From positions 263,869 to 312,268 of the forward strand of contig BFEA01000471.1 of assembly GCA_003427395.1 (NCBI GenBank): a stretch of DNA of 48,400 bases, given 5' to 3'. The stretch is from Chara braunii. Lineage: Eukaryota; Streptophyta; Charophyceae; Charales; Characeae. Of the stretch, positions 1 to 8,731 are shown one piece after another. The notes beneath the pieces are model-generated. The model was not told the origin of the DNA. It saw nothing but the letters and a program-made list of their open reading frames with translations, and did not search any database. Within the stretch, counting starts at the first letter, position 1; every line of letters starts with the position of its first letter. The translations under genes were made by a program, and so were the position numbers.

Positions 1-95
<95 letters not shown>
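1..95. repeat. compound (GT)n(GA)n microsatellite
   Basis: Perfect GT dinucleotides run to about base 36 and then switch to GA up to base 95, with one interruption near base 81. It opens the window and is the first of many long purine/pyrimidine dinucleotide tracts in the first 28.5 kb. Confidence 0.97.
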
Positions 96-332
96 GCGTG
101 GAACAAGGGGCGGAACACTGGCCTTCGGCAACGTACTCCACGGACGTCCAAGGCGCCAGTAGGTCGCAGTAGATGAAGAATGCACTACACGGTGGATTGC
201 AGCAGCGGACACAGACATGGAGTGCAGCCCCTTTTTTTGCGCGGCGGCCTGGAGAAGTATGGGGTTTGAATTCAAATTCTTAGCCCGTCCCTACTGGAGG
301 GCATCTCAGGAAGATGCATCCACCACAGAAAG

Positions 333-540
333 GCAAATCGGACAGGCAGCATGGGAAACAGGACTGCCGGTCCAGTAGGGGCATTCCGAAAAGTTGTGCC
401 CCTCGTTGACAGAGGCCTGCACGAAAGTTCAGAGGCCCAGGGGCATATCAGGGTAAGTCGGCCGTGGGAGGGGCGAATCGTATACAAATGCAAGCTTCGG
501 GGGCATTTCAAAAATTTTCGCAAGAAAAAATAATCAGAAA
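333..540 (+). repeat. dispersed repeat, copy A (plus)
   Basis: This stretch resembles the minus-strand arm at about 1085-1250 and, more weakly, the plus-strand arm at 1540-1660. Shared words include gccggtccagta/gccgtccagta, gaaagttcagaggcccc and ggtaagtcgg. A translated frame is similar between copies over roughly 55 codons, but there is no supporting gene structure, so I read this as a dispersed non-coding repeat. No clear termini or target duplication are visible at this copy. Confidence 0.55.
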
Positions 541-1084
541 GGAAAAACGGAATCTATCAACTAACTACCTACTCCTCCACTTGTCGTATCAACAAACAAC
601 CAACTCCTCTACTTGTCGTACCCCCTCGATACTTGCCTCCTACTGGTAGTACTCCGCACTCTTTCTCTCTTCCCCGACAATCTCCTTCATCGTCTTCCTC
701 CTCTGCGATTCTCTGCCTCCTCGTTGTTTGAGCCCCTTCCCCATGCGCCGGACGCTCCGCCCTGCCTGTGCCCAACGCATGGTCAGCCGGATCGGCGCTG
801 CAGTGACTCAACCGTGTTTGCCATGAAGCTATCTACATTCGGAACCTTTGAACACTAGTACCTCCGCCAGTGTTGGGAAATTAGGGAAAACTGGCAGTTT
901 TCCCAAACTCCTGAAAATTCGGAGGCCGGTCCCGACGACGGCTGCCATTGATAAATCTGATCGGCGGCGGTCGTTTCGTTTCGGCCATCCGAAAAGGTTG
1001 GAGGCCCACCCGAGGCCCGCGATTTTCCCACGCGGCAAAGGTACTAGTGGTTTTACCAAATCTAACGAAAAAAGAATAATAACC
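541..1084. other. no gene seen
   Basis: Pyrimidine-rich DNA followed by mixed-composition sequence. Reading frames are short and without recognisable domains. I see no RNA gene or mobile-element end here. Confidence 0.5.
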
Positions 1085-1362
1085 AAATGGAACATTTGTC
1101 TGGCGCCCCTGTAATTTCCATTATTTTGCGTCGAGCCCTTTCGATGGACCACTTACCTTGCCGTGCCCCTGGGGCCTCTGAACTTTCCTGCATCCGCCTT
1201 TCAGCAAGGGGTGCAACTTTCCGCAGTGCCCTTACTGGACGGCCAGTCCCATTGCCCTCATGAGTGGCATGCATCTTTCTGTCATGCCCTTGCACCAAAT
1301 TCGGATTTGAAGCACATGGATTTTGCGGCGCTGCCACAAAAAATGACGGTGTGTGTGGGGCG

Positions 1363-1429
<67 letters not shown>

Positions 1430-1660
1430 GTATGTGTGTGTGTAGGGGCATATGGATGTTTTTTGTGCCGGTACTCAACACTGTATGGGCATACTCCAAA
1501 TTTGGACCGAGTACCGGTAGGGGCATAACAAAAACATTGCAGGCCCAACGGACATCGACATTTGAATCGTGGTCAGAGGGGCGTGACAGGGTAAATCGGC
1601 CATGGGAAGGGCGCGATGCAAAATAATGAAAATTACAGGGGCGCCAGACAAATTTTCCCT
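1085..1660. repeat. inverted-repeat element centred on a (GA)n tract
   Basis: The left end, read on the minus strand, and the right end, read on the plus strand, share a near-identical run containing gcaaaataatg, then tacaggggcgccagacaaat. The arms converge on a (GA)n core at 1365-1425 flanked on both sides by GT-rich bases. Similarity is strong in the outer 55 bases or so and weaker inside. This is either a foldback-type element or two head-to-head copies of the dispersed repeat seen at 333-540. Target duplications were not identified. Confidence 0.5.
1365..1425. repeat. (GA)n microsatellite
   Basis: Uninterrupted GA dinucleotides at the centre of the inverted repeat described for 1085-1660. 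Confidence 0.95.
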
Positions 1661-1799
1661 TTCTTCTTTTATTTTTGTGCTTGCAATTTTATTTCTGTAC
1701 TTTTTTTTTTTTTTTCTATATTATTCTCTCAACTTCTGTTTTTTTGCCTTTCACTATCTACTCCTAAGGTTATCTAGAGGGGACCCCTGCAAGCATAGG

Positions 1800-2035
1800 G
1801 TTTTTTTTTTTTTTTTTTTTTTTTTTTATTGGAATAGCATGACTTTCATTACAATCGTACATAGTTTCCTCTCACTATGAAGGGGAGATTTCATGTTGCC
1901 CCTTGCCCCTAATGTTTAGGGTATAGAATTGGGGTCGCCAGTGGGGGTCTGGCTAACACAAAGACCGAGACCTGCCAGGGGCCTCGTCCCACCTGCACCG
2001 TTGAGCTGAGCTACCTCAACGGTGTGACAACTTTT
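1800..2035 (-). mobile_element. tRNA-derived SINE with poly(A) tail (minus strand)
   Basis: Read on the minus strand, a tRNA-like head carries a good A box (gtagctcagctcaacgg, 2014-1998) and a weaker B box (aggtctcggtc, 1973-1963). Their start-to-start spacing is 41 nt, as expected for a tRNA-type pol III promoter. About 130 nt of body follow, then a long A-run (plus-strand T-run 1800-1827). The 7-base word caagcat occurs close to both ends (about 1789 and 2036) and may be the remnant of a target duplication. Head, body and tail together indicate a short interspersed element mobilised by a LINE. It is not a functional tRNA because the cloverleaf is incomplete. Confidence 0.6.
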
Positions 2036-2107
2036 CAAGCATTTTTTTATTCCGTAGAAAAGAAGAATGCATTTGTTTTTTATTTTTTTTTTCCTGCCCA
2101 CACATTT

Positions 2108-2149
2108 CTTTGGAATTTTCGTCTTCTTTCCCGTGTAGCAAATCGATCC
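2108..2149. repeat. LINE left-flank target sequence (42-bp direct repeat)
   Basis: These 42 bases recur exactly at 5843-5884. The copy here ends at the LINE 5' boundary with the 9-bp target duplication aatcgatcc (2141-2149). The copy at 5843-5884 continues without interruption into the sequence that follows the LINE 3' end, so it represents the uninterrupted target. Confidence 0.85.
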
Positions 2150-2150
2150 C

Positions 2151-3605
2151 ATCTCAGCACTGGTTCGGGCGAAAGAAAGGGAAACAAAAACAGCGGAATG
2201 AGAGAAACTGCAACTGGAAAAACGGTCAAGGTGGGAAGAGACACTGAAAGTCAAGGGAATACTGATGCACGACAGGATGACTAGAGAAACGTTCCGCAAG
2301 CTATTACCGAGCTCCTCTTTCCAGCAGGTAGTGCAGTTGGACCACCCCTTCGACCAGAGAGCCCCCAAAGCGCTGGTTCAGGAGGAGTTGCTGGAATATG
2401 CCAGGATTTATTATGCCGACATTCTTACGACCAGAAGGACGGAAGACACAGTAGATACCGACCTGTCACGTGAAGTGAACATGTGGGAGGACACTGCAGT
2501 CCTTCTTGAGGAAACGGACAGGCTAGCGTTGCAGAGACCAATCACGGAGGATGAATTGAAGCAAACAGTGAAAGAGATGGCGCCAGGAAAGTGTCCAGGG
2601 AGAGACGGGTTGACGGTAGAATTCTACAGGGCCTGTGGTGACGTGCTGTTTCCTCCGTTGGTGGAAGTGTATAATGAGGTGCTTGGAGAGGGTAAATTGG
2701 GAGGTGCGATGACCCACGGAGTCATCTCAATGATGTTCAAAAAAGGAGATAAGGCCAATATCCGGAACTATCGGCCTATCTCTGTTTTGAATGTCAGTTA
2801 TAAGTTGTTAGCCAAAACGTTGGCCCTGCGGCTAGGTATGCTTCCTAAGTTGGTAGAGAGAGATCAGGGGGCCTTTGTACAGGGACGTTCGATCTTCGTG
2901 AACATTCTAACAGCTATTGAGAGCATTGAAGTGATACAAGAGGAGAACCTGGATCTGGCAATTTTGTTGCTGGACATGGAGAAGGCCTATGATCGGGTAG
3001 GGTGGTCCTTTGTGTTGACCACGTTGCGGAAGATGGGCTTCAGGCAGGGCTTCTGCAAATGGGTTATCGCAATGTATACCCTATCCTCTTCAGCAGTCCA
3101 GGTCAATGGGCACCTCTCCAGGACCTTTCAGTTGTTAAGGTCGCTTCGGCAAGGCTGTCCCCTCGCCCCGCTCTTGTTCGTCCTACAGTTGGAAGTCCCT
3201 CTTAATCGAATTCGTAAACATCCCCGGATCCGAGGGTTGCCATTGTCGGCAGACAGGGACTGTCGCACGAAAGCGTTGGCCGACGATCTGTTTCTAATCT
3301 CCGCCAACACAGTGGAGTCATTGGGGGCAGTCAAGTCGGTGTTGGGGGAGTACTCTTTGCTTTCTGAAGGGTCGGTTAACTGGAATAAGTCCACGTATAC
3401 TCTGCCAGAAGGAAGGGAGTTGCAAGCTGAATGGGGAATGCAAAGAGTTAACCCAAAAACAGGGGAGAGATTTTTGGGTGTGACGGTGAGCACTCAAACT
3501 ATGTGTATTACCCAGGGGGCGATCCTGCAACAAAAGGCCGCGGCAAGATTGAAGAGTTGGGGCCCAGCCTGGCATCTCTCTATTTGGAAGAGCTCTGGTG
3601 GTTAA
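2151..3605 (+). pseudogene. LINE reverse transcriptase, N-terminal part (broken)
   Basis: The open frame from 2265 encodes 446 residues. Residues about 105-120 carry the APGKCPGRDGLTVEFY block typical of L1-like polymerases. Around 158-190 is the FKKGDKANIRNYRPIS fingers motif; QGAFVQGRSI follows near 201. Motif A (LLLDMEKAYDRVGW) places catalytic Asp at 237, motif B is RQGCPLAP at 295, and motif C is ALADDLFL with Asp 340/341. The frame continues upstream of 2265 in LINE-like linker sequence but is cut by a TGA at 2199-2201. It runs out of frame at about 3570-3598, inside a CT-rich run, where homology passes to another frame. Catalytic residues are intact, so the lesions are recent relative to the domain. 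I infer an inactive copy. Confidence 0.88.
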
Positions 3606-4404
3606 TGTTGCCCTTTTCTCCTTACTTTGGTTCGTGGGGTCGGTGAGGGAACTGGCAGCTGCGGTGGTAACAGAAATCAAACGTTTAGTAGCTCGGTTCC
3701 TATGGAAGCCTAGAGCACTGGCAGAGGGAGGTTTCTTAGTGAAGGTGGCATGGGAACTGATCTCATGCTCCAAGGATCAGGGTGGTCTGGGCCTTATAGA
3801 CCCTCAAAGAAAGAATCAAACACAGTTGAGACATTGGCTCTCCCGGATGGCAATGGCGGACGAAAAGGATGATTGGATACTTCTTGCAAAAAGGATCCTA
3901 ATGCGGGAATGGGGGTTATGCAGGCCAGAGGATGTCTGGCTGTGTTTTTTCACAGACTCCCTAATGAAAGGAAAATTAAAATCAAAGTTTTGGGAGGCGG
4001 TGAGGAGGGCATGGATCAAACACCCACCAAACATTAGGACGCCCCCAGTCTCGAGAGAGGAAGTACTCAGGCAGGGGCTGTTCGAGAACCCCATGATAGT
4101 GGGTCCGGATGGCAGGCCATTCTCAGCAGACTTCTCGCCGGGCTCCTTCGGAAGAGCTTGGATTCGGAGAGGCGTTTCGAGGATCGCAGACCTGTGGTCG
4201 ACCCTTCTGGGCTCATGGGAACGGTTCGAGGTCCTACAGCCGAAGTTGCAAGGTCTTTGGCACACGGAGGAGCACTGGGAATTGATCATCCAAGCGATCC
4301 CAACCCAGTGGAAGGCTCTGCTGGGAGCCGAGGGTAGGGACCCGGTTGGTACGTGGCACCTCCATCGGAGGAGGGACCGACTGTTTGGAGAGTGCAGGGT
4401 CTGA
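3586..4404 (+). pseudogene. LINE polyprotein, post-RT connection region (frame-shifted)
   Basis: About 270 codons in the +1 frame relative to the RT segment. Blocks such as the KDQGGLGLIDP motif (near residue 62) match the conserved (G)GLG(I/L) region that follows RT in plant L1-like proteins. Further on, the region is typical low-conservation linker rich in Trp and Arg. It overlaps the previous frame by a few codons and the next by about 50 bases, the pattern of indels rather than of separate genes. No independent start is needed; the frame simply continues the LINE protein. Confidence 0.8.
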
Positions 4405-5390
4405 CTACTGGGGGGGTTCGGGAGGTGCAGAAATGGGTAATCAAGGATCATACAACCATGCTCTTTCCCGCAGGTGAAGAAGTTGTTCGTCTCTGGAACA
4501 GTCCGCCAGAAGCCAGAGTGATACAAACGTTCGACAAGAGAGGCAGACTGACCTCCACTGTGTGGGTAGGCAGAGTACCCCTGAGGGAGCTTGCAATAGA
4601 CCCACGGGCATGGAGTTGGAGAGGGGGTTCTGTCTCAAGAGAGCATCCGCAGGGCTTGGACCTGACTAATTACTCGGTGAGAGAATCGTATAATCTAACA
4701 GGAAGCAGTGAAAGAAGACCAACAGGGGTTGCAATTGCCAGATGGGGGGCAGCCTTAGGCATTAATCTTCAGGGGAGGGAAGGCGATTTCTACAAACTGT
4801 GGTCAACGCTTCTATTGATTCCAGATCAAAAGCAGGCCAGCCTCCTGTGGATGCTCTCCCTGTATGTCACGCCATCTGCTGTTTGGTTGAACAGTCGTGG
4901 GATGGAAGTGCCCCTGAAATGTCCGCGCTGCTCCTGGCCCTTCGAGTCCACCAGGCACCTTTGGTGGGACTGCCCAGCGTCAAAAAGAGTGTGGAGGTGG
5001 TGGAAGGACCACTGGCAGAGATTTGGGGGTGAAGGGATTGAATGGGAGGAGCAGTGGGTTTTGCTGGGTTTTGTCGAATCGGACCAGTCCGGGAAGAAGG
5101 GTTGGTGCTATGTCGCACATGTGGCAAGAGCGATAATCTGCTCTACTATCTGGTGGGACAGGAGCCGTGCCAGGTTTGAGGGTCGCCCTCTCTCTGACAT
5201 GGAAATCAAAACAAACATTAAAAGAGGTCTGAGAAGGGCGATCTGGGTGGACTGGCGGGGGAAAGCCAAGTGGGGGCGGGGCTCAAAGAGACAACTTTGG
5301 TGGTTCCTCAGATCATGGGCAAAAGGGAATCAGTTGGCTGGAGTACACACCACCCGAGGTCTGGTGGTGACTAAATGGCTGTACAAGTGA
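4353..5390 (+). pseudogene. LINE polyprotein, C-terminal region with zinc motif
   Basis: About 345 codons returning to the original frame. Residues C190, C193, H202 and C207 form a CX2CX8HX4C arrangement within a Trp-rich context (HLWWDCP), matching the zinc-binding domain found after reverse transcriptase in plant LINEs. The protein ends at 5388-5390 (tga), followed by about 380 bases of untranslated sequence and the A-rich tail. In the family this domain is thought to help bind the element RNA or target DNA. This copy cannot be made as one protein because of the upstream frame changes. Confidence 0.85.
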
Positions 5391-5772
5391 GAATAGGCAG
5401 GCTAGTGGTAGGAATGTGAACCAGGACACTCGGTTCCAGTCGGCGACCACAGGAGGTCACAAAGGGTAGGGTAGGGAGGAGAGTGTCCAGGTAGTAGAAG
5501 GAACCTTGGTTCCTCTCGGTCGATGAAGGCCGGGGTCAGACTGTGAAGATAGGTCTGTATATTAGAATTTGGGAAAGATAGGTAGTATAGAGGGTTAGGC
5601 CGGGTTGCATAGGATAGAATAGGTTAGACTTTGGCCCAATGAGGCTGTTGGGCGGTAGCTGGGATTTGGGTAGTGGAACTATTCTGATATAGAACGGTAC
5701 TGTCGAAGGATGGATAATTGTTTTCTTTGGAAGAATGAGAGCTGGAAGTTTCGGAAAAATAAAAATAAAAAG
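5391..5772 (+). other. LINE 3' untranslated region and A-rich tail
   Basis: Non-coding, G-rich, ending in (aaaaat)-type tail immediately before the right target duplication. It contains a short inverted motif around ggaaccttggttcc (about 5500-5513) that could fold. In this family, the 3' end of the RNA is what the reverse transcriptase recognises. Confidence 0.7.
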
Positions 5773-5931
5773 AATCGATCCATGTCACTTGCCACATTAG
5801 GAAAGTGGACAGGTCTTTTTGCATCTTTCCATCTTTCCATCTCTTTGGAATTTTCGTCTTCTTTCCCGTGTAGCAAATCGATCCATGTCACTTGCCACAT
5901 TAGGAAAGTCGACAGGTCTTTTTCCATCTTT

Positions 5932-5935
<4 letters not shown>
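5773..5935. repeat. 103-bp tandem duplication containing the empty LINE target
   Basis: The sequence beginning aatcgatccatgtcacttgc at 5773 recurs at 5876, a 103-bp period with few changes (gtggac/gtcgac). The junction at 5843-5910 has the LINE left flank joined directly to the LINE right flank, i.e. an uninterrupted version of the insertion site. Confidence 0.85.

Positions 5936-5993
<58 letters not shown>
5935..5993. repeat. (CT)n microsatellite
   Basis: Perfect CT dinucleotides directly after the tandem duplication. The following 220 bases (5994-6216) hold no recognisable gene. Confidence 0.95.
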
Positions 5994-5999
<6 letters not shown>

Positions 6000-6257
6000 G
6001 TGACGGACGTAGATATTGTGAACCTGAATGGGAAGTTGTCCACATTCAGGGCACACGAACAGACAGTACAGCCGCCGATAAACATCTATAGAAAGAACAT
6101 TCCCGTGAAAAAAGCTAAAGAAGGCGCGGACAAGGGATGGCTGAAACGTCGACAGTCAACAAAAGATGAAAAATACACAACTCACAAAAAAAAATAAAAA
6201 AAAATTGCAGGGCGATGAAACACGCTGCAACTGAATAAATAAATAAATAATAATAAT

Positions 6258-6260
<3 letters not shown>

Positions 6261-6346
<86 letters not shown>
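6261..6346 (+). repeat. long poly(A) tract
   Basis: Two pure A-runs separated by a short tat interruption, preceded by (aaat)n and (aat)n. This is the form of an expanded retroposon tail, bracketed by cacgctgcaactg on both sides. No body of an element remains between the left repeat and the tail. Confidence 0.9.
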
Positions 6347-6347
<1 letters not shown>

Positions 6348-6360
6348 CACGCTGCAACTG

Positions 6361-6377
6361 TTTTTCGGGACACCCGT

Positions 6378-6409
<32 letters not shown>

Positions 6410-6452
6410 GGCCTCTGCGCAAAGATGACACGCATAAATCGAGAAATGGTCC
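6361..6452 (+). ncRNA. U6: U6 spliceosomal snRNA sequence, copy 1 (likely retrocopy)
   Basis: Near full-length U6. The 5' stem-loop (tttttcgggacacccg) is altered, followed by the taaaattggaacgatacagag region. ACAGAGA and the AGC triad (agattagcatgg), the central tgcgcaaagatgacacgcat stem region and the 3' gagaaatggtcc are present. U6 RNA pairs with U2 and the 5' splice site in the spliceosome core. Plant U6 genes normally have an upstream sequence element (like tcccacatcg) and a TATA box near -30. Neither is visible here: the upstream DNA is poly(A) plus cacgctgcaactg. The copy runs straight into a second U6 with no terminator. I infer a retroposed, non-functional copy. Confidence 0.85.
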
Positions 6453-6483
<31 letters not shown>

Positions 6484-6536
6484 GGCCCCTGCGCAAGGAT
6501 GACATGCATAAATTGAGAAATGGTCCAAACTTTTTC
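6453..6536 (+). ncRNA. U6: U6 spliceosomal snRNA sequence, copy 2 (5'-truncated)
   Basis: This copy starts at aaaattggaacg, lacking the 5' stem-loop, and is otherwise almost canonical: ACAGAGA, AGC, tgcgcaaggatgacatgc and gagaaatggtccaaa. It ends in a run of five T, the pol III stop. It is fused head-to-tail to copy 1 with no spacer. The absent 5' stem and the fusion suggest a template-switch product during reverse transcription, or tandem duplication after insertion. A partial 5'-stem-like word (tttttcgggac) recurs at 6588-6598. Confidence 0.85.
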
Positions 6537-6841
6537 CCCGTTTCTTTTCCGTGGTGAAAGGGTGTGGTTGCCTTAGACATCTCGATCTTTTTCGGGACGC
6601 GAAGAAACACGCTGCAACACTCGTAGACGCGGAAGCGCTGCTCGAAAATCTAGCGGGCAGCGCTACCATCCAAGAAGCAGAGGGAGAGAAGTGCGATGGA
6701 AGAAGGGAGCCGAGGTAGAGAGAGGGAGGAGGCGCGCTTACGAAGAGAAGCACGCAGAGCCTGAGGAGGAGAGCGTGAGACAAAGGGAAAAAAAAAGAAA
6801 AAAAAAAAAAAAGGAGGAAAAGAGGAAGGAGAAGAGAAGTC

Positions 6842-7553
6842 AGAAAGGGAGCGGCGGAAGGACAAAGGAGAACAAAATGGCTTTTCAAACAGGAAGATAC
6901 GTATGCATGGTGACGGAGTCTATAGCCGACATATTCTCAAAGGTTAACAGGGAATCACTAGAGACGTCAGACATCTGGGTATGCTGTGAAAAATCGGAAC
7001 ATGCCAAAGAGATCAAAATGGGGCTGCGCACGGAAAAGAACGTACTGCACATTCCCCTACAGATTGAGGAGATCCAGACAAGGTCTACCATTGAGGCCTG
7101 TCAGAAGAAGCTGCTTCTCACCTTGGATTGCTTGGAGAGAATGCACCTGCCCACTAGCGGAAAGTCTGTCATTGTGCTAGCAGAGTCAGTGGGATCTCCT
7201 AGGGTTCCAATGTTGGGGCACAGCACCAAGTATGTGTATGATCGCCGGTGGGATAAGTTCCCGTCAGGTCCTGTGGCAGAATTTGCTGCAGTTTCAATCG
7301 GTCAATTTGACAGTTCGATCATTAGGACGGGCTTTGGGTCCTCTTGTGGAATGAGATATTGCAAGTCAGGGTTGCCCCTTGAAAATTGCTTTCAGTACGA
7401 TGGTCTTGAAGGTGTGAAGTCATCAACCTCGTTCGACACTCTTGTGAAATTCTCTGCACTCTCAAAGGCCGTTTCTTCCCTATGTCGCAAGATGACACTG
7501 TAAAAAAAAAAAAAAAAAAAAAAAAGAAGAAGAAGAAGAAGAAAGGGAGCGGC
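6842..7553 (+). mobile_element. processed mRNA retrocopy with 14-bp target duplication
   Basis: The 14 bases agaaagggagcggc stand at 6842-6855 and again at 7540-7553. Between them lie a short leader (6856-6876), an uninterrupted open frame, and a pure A-run (7502-7525) followed by (gaa)n. Leader, intronless frame, poly(A) and exact target duplication are the hallmarks of LINE-mediated retroposition of a spliced mRNA. The insertion is young: the frame is intact and the duplication is perfect. Confidence 0.85.
6877..7503 (+). CDS. unrecognised 208-residue protein, retrocopy; stop codon created by poly(A)
   Basis: I do not recognise this protein. The ATG at 6877 sits in a good context (aacaaaatggc) 21 nt after the probable 5' end of the retrocopied mRNA. 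An in-frame upstream extension to 6691 lies outside the duplication and is low-complexity Lys/Glu sequence, so I reject it. The protein looks globular: no signal peptide or obvious membrane segment, mixed composition, a short run SGKSVIVLAES near residue 105, and several Cys towards the C-terminus (SSCGMRYCKSG). The stop codon is T from the transcript plus AA of the tail, so the parent protein may be longer and this copy may derive from premature polyadenylation or internal priming. Expression of the copy is unknown; no promoter is evident beyond the upstream U6 pair and purine-rich DNA. Confidence 0.6.
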   Translation: MAFQTGRYVCMVTESIADIFSKVNRESLETSDIWVCCEKSEHAKEIKMGLRTEKNVLHIPLQIEEIQTRSTIEACQKKLLLTLDCLERMHLPTSGKSVIVLAESVGSPRVPMLGHSTKYVYDRRWDKFPSGPVAEFAAVSIGQFDSSIIRTGFGSSCGMRYCKSGLPLENCFQYDGLEGVKSSTSFDTLVKFSALSKAVSSLCRKMTL

Positions 7554-8640
7554 CTAGCTCAGGCATGCAAGTGGCATTCAGGAAGTTGTGGGCATCCGCA
7601 CGGTCTTAGTGTGTAGTATGTGAGAAAGAGGAAGAACGACGTGCAACGTGCAGTGTCTGTGGGTGGATCGAGATGGAGAGAGTGCGAGCAGACGAAAGGG
7701 ATGAACATGCGGATGAACGAATGTGACCAACGTGCAGGCGGATGATGACGAAGTGCTCGGCAGGCAGATCACGGGAGCGAAGAGTGATGTGTTAGGAAAG
7801 GAGAGAGGAGAGCTAACAAGGGAGACTGATGAGGGTGTGCACGGAGAAGGACTAAGGAGACACGCATTGTAGAGAAAGGATGGAGAAGGATCAGATGCGT
7901 AGGATAAGGAGGGAGATAGTGTCGAACAACCGCGGAATGAAGCGCGCGATTTGGGAAGAGAAAGCAGGCTTGCCAGCTACCGGTAGTACCGGTAGAAGTG
8001 GGGCAGGCCTGCCAGCTACCGGTAGTGGGGAGTCGAATGATCAAAATGAAAGTAAGCTATCTAATGGGAGGGGCGAGGGTGACACGCCCGGGGGCAAGGC
8101 AGAATTTCAAGTGGATCGATCGTACTACTAACGAGCGCAGAACTGAAGGAATGTGTGTACGTGCCTGAGAGAGAGAGGAGGCGCGAGAAGGGAATGAGAG
8201 GAAGGGAAGGAACGAAGGAGGGACGCGTGTAGAGGGAAAGATAGAGGCAGACTGCAAGATCCGCGGGAAGAGACGAGTGCGAAAAATACCAACTGAGGCA
8301 GACTGCAAGATCCGCTATGTGTCGGACTACGAGTAAGCAAGGAAGGAAGCTGAGATCTGCCACGGGTCAGGCAGGGCTGCCATTCTTTCTATCCGTCATG
8401 ATGCCCCGCGCGTGCTGTCTTTACCGTCTCCACCCCTGCTGGTCGCCGTGCATCTATGCGCGTCTGTGCGCGTCTGTGCGCGTCTGTGCGCTCTTCCCAT
8501 GACACTTCGCACTTAGTATTTCGTTTAACTTGGCATTTACAGTAATTTATTACCTGGTTTCGGTCGTAATGACCGAGAGATACATACTGTAGTAGCAGGA
8601 GCTCGAGTAAGCCCAGCTGAAAATACAGCAGGGTGCATTG
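7554..8640. other. purine-rich non-coding DNA with short direct repeats
   Basis: No gene recognised. Three local duplications are present. A 24-bp unit around gccagctaccggtagt occurs at 7964-7987 and 8003-8026. A 21-bp unit around gcagactgcaagatccgc occurs at 8244-8264 and 8295-8315. The 10-mer gcgcgtctgt repeats about three times near 8459-8490. Frames here translate to Arg/Glu-rich low-complexity peptides. Confidence 0.6.
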
Positions 8641-8731
8641 CATTGAAAGTTGTAGAGAAGAGGGGGAAGCGACTCACCTGGCACAAGCTCCCTCTCCTCT
8701 TCGATTTGGTACACGCGCGTGGAAGGTTGGA

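Larger units (their letters stand above)
2150..5772 (+). mobile_element. L1-type LINE, 5'-truncated, frameshifted
   Basis: A non-LTR retrotransposon of about 3.6 kb. It is flanked by the 9-bp duplication aatcgatcc (2141-2149 and 5773-5781) and ends in an A-rich tail (aaaaataaaaataaaaag). It contains a reverse transcriptase domain and a C-terminal CCHC-like zinc motif but lacks ORF1 and the apurinic endonuclease, so it is 5'-truncated, as LINE insertions usually are. At least one in-frame stop near the start (2199-2201) and two frame changes (about 3570-3598 and 4350-4400) make it non-autonomous. Family knowledge: such elements nick DNA, prime reverse transcription at the nick and often move other RNAs in trans, which could account for the SINEs and retrocopies nearby. 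Confidence 0.9.
6217..6618. repeat. triple direct repeat bounding two retroposed blocks
   Basis: The word cacgctgcaactg occurs at 6221-6233 and 6348-6360, and cacgctgcaac again at 6608-6618; the outer copies share gaaa in front. The first pair brackets an A-rich block (6234-6347) and the second pair brackets the U6 pair (6361-6607). This fits two successive retropositions at one site, each leaving a target duplication, or tandem duplication of a short target. Confidence 0.7.

Noticed and set aside
1062-1526. 154-codon minus frame similar to a plus frame at 351-533
   Set aside because: The similarity reflects a dispersed nucleotide repeat; the frame is mostly (SL)n and repeat sequence.
6691-6876. 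In-frame upstream extension of the 208-residue frame (Lys/Glu-rich, about 60 codons)
   Set aside because: It lies largely outside the 14-bp target duplication and is translated purine-rich low-complexity DNA, so it is not part of the retrocopied mRNA.
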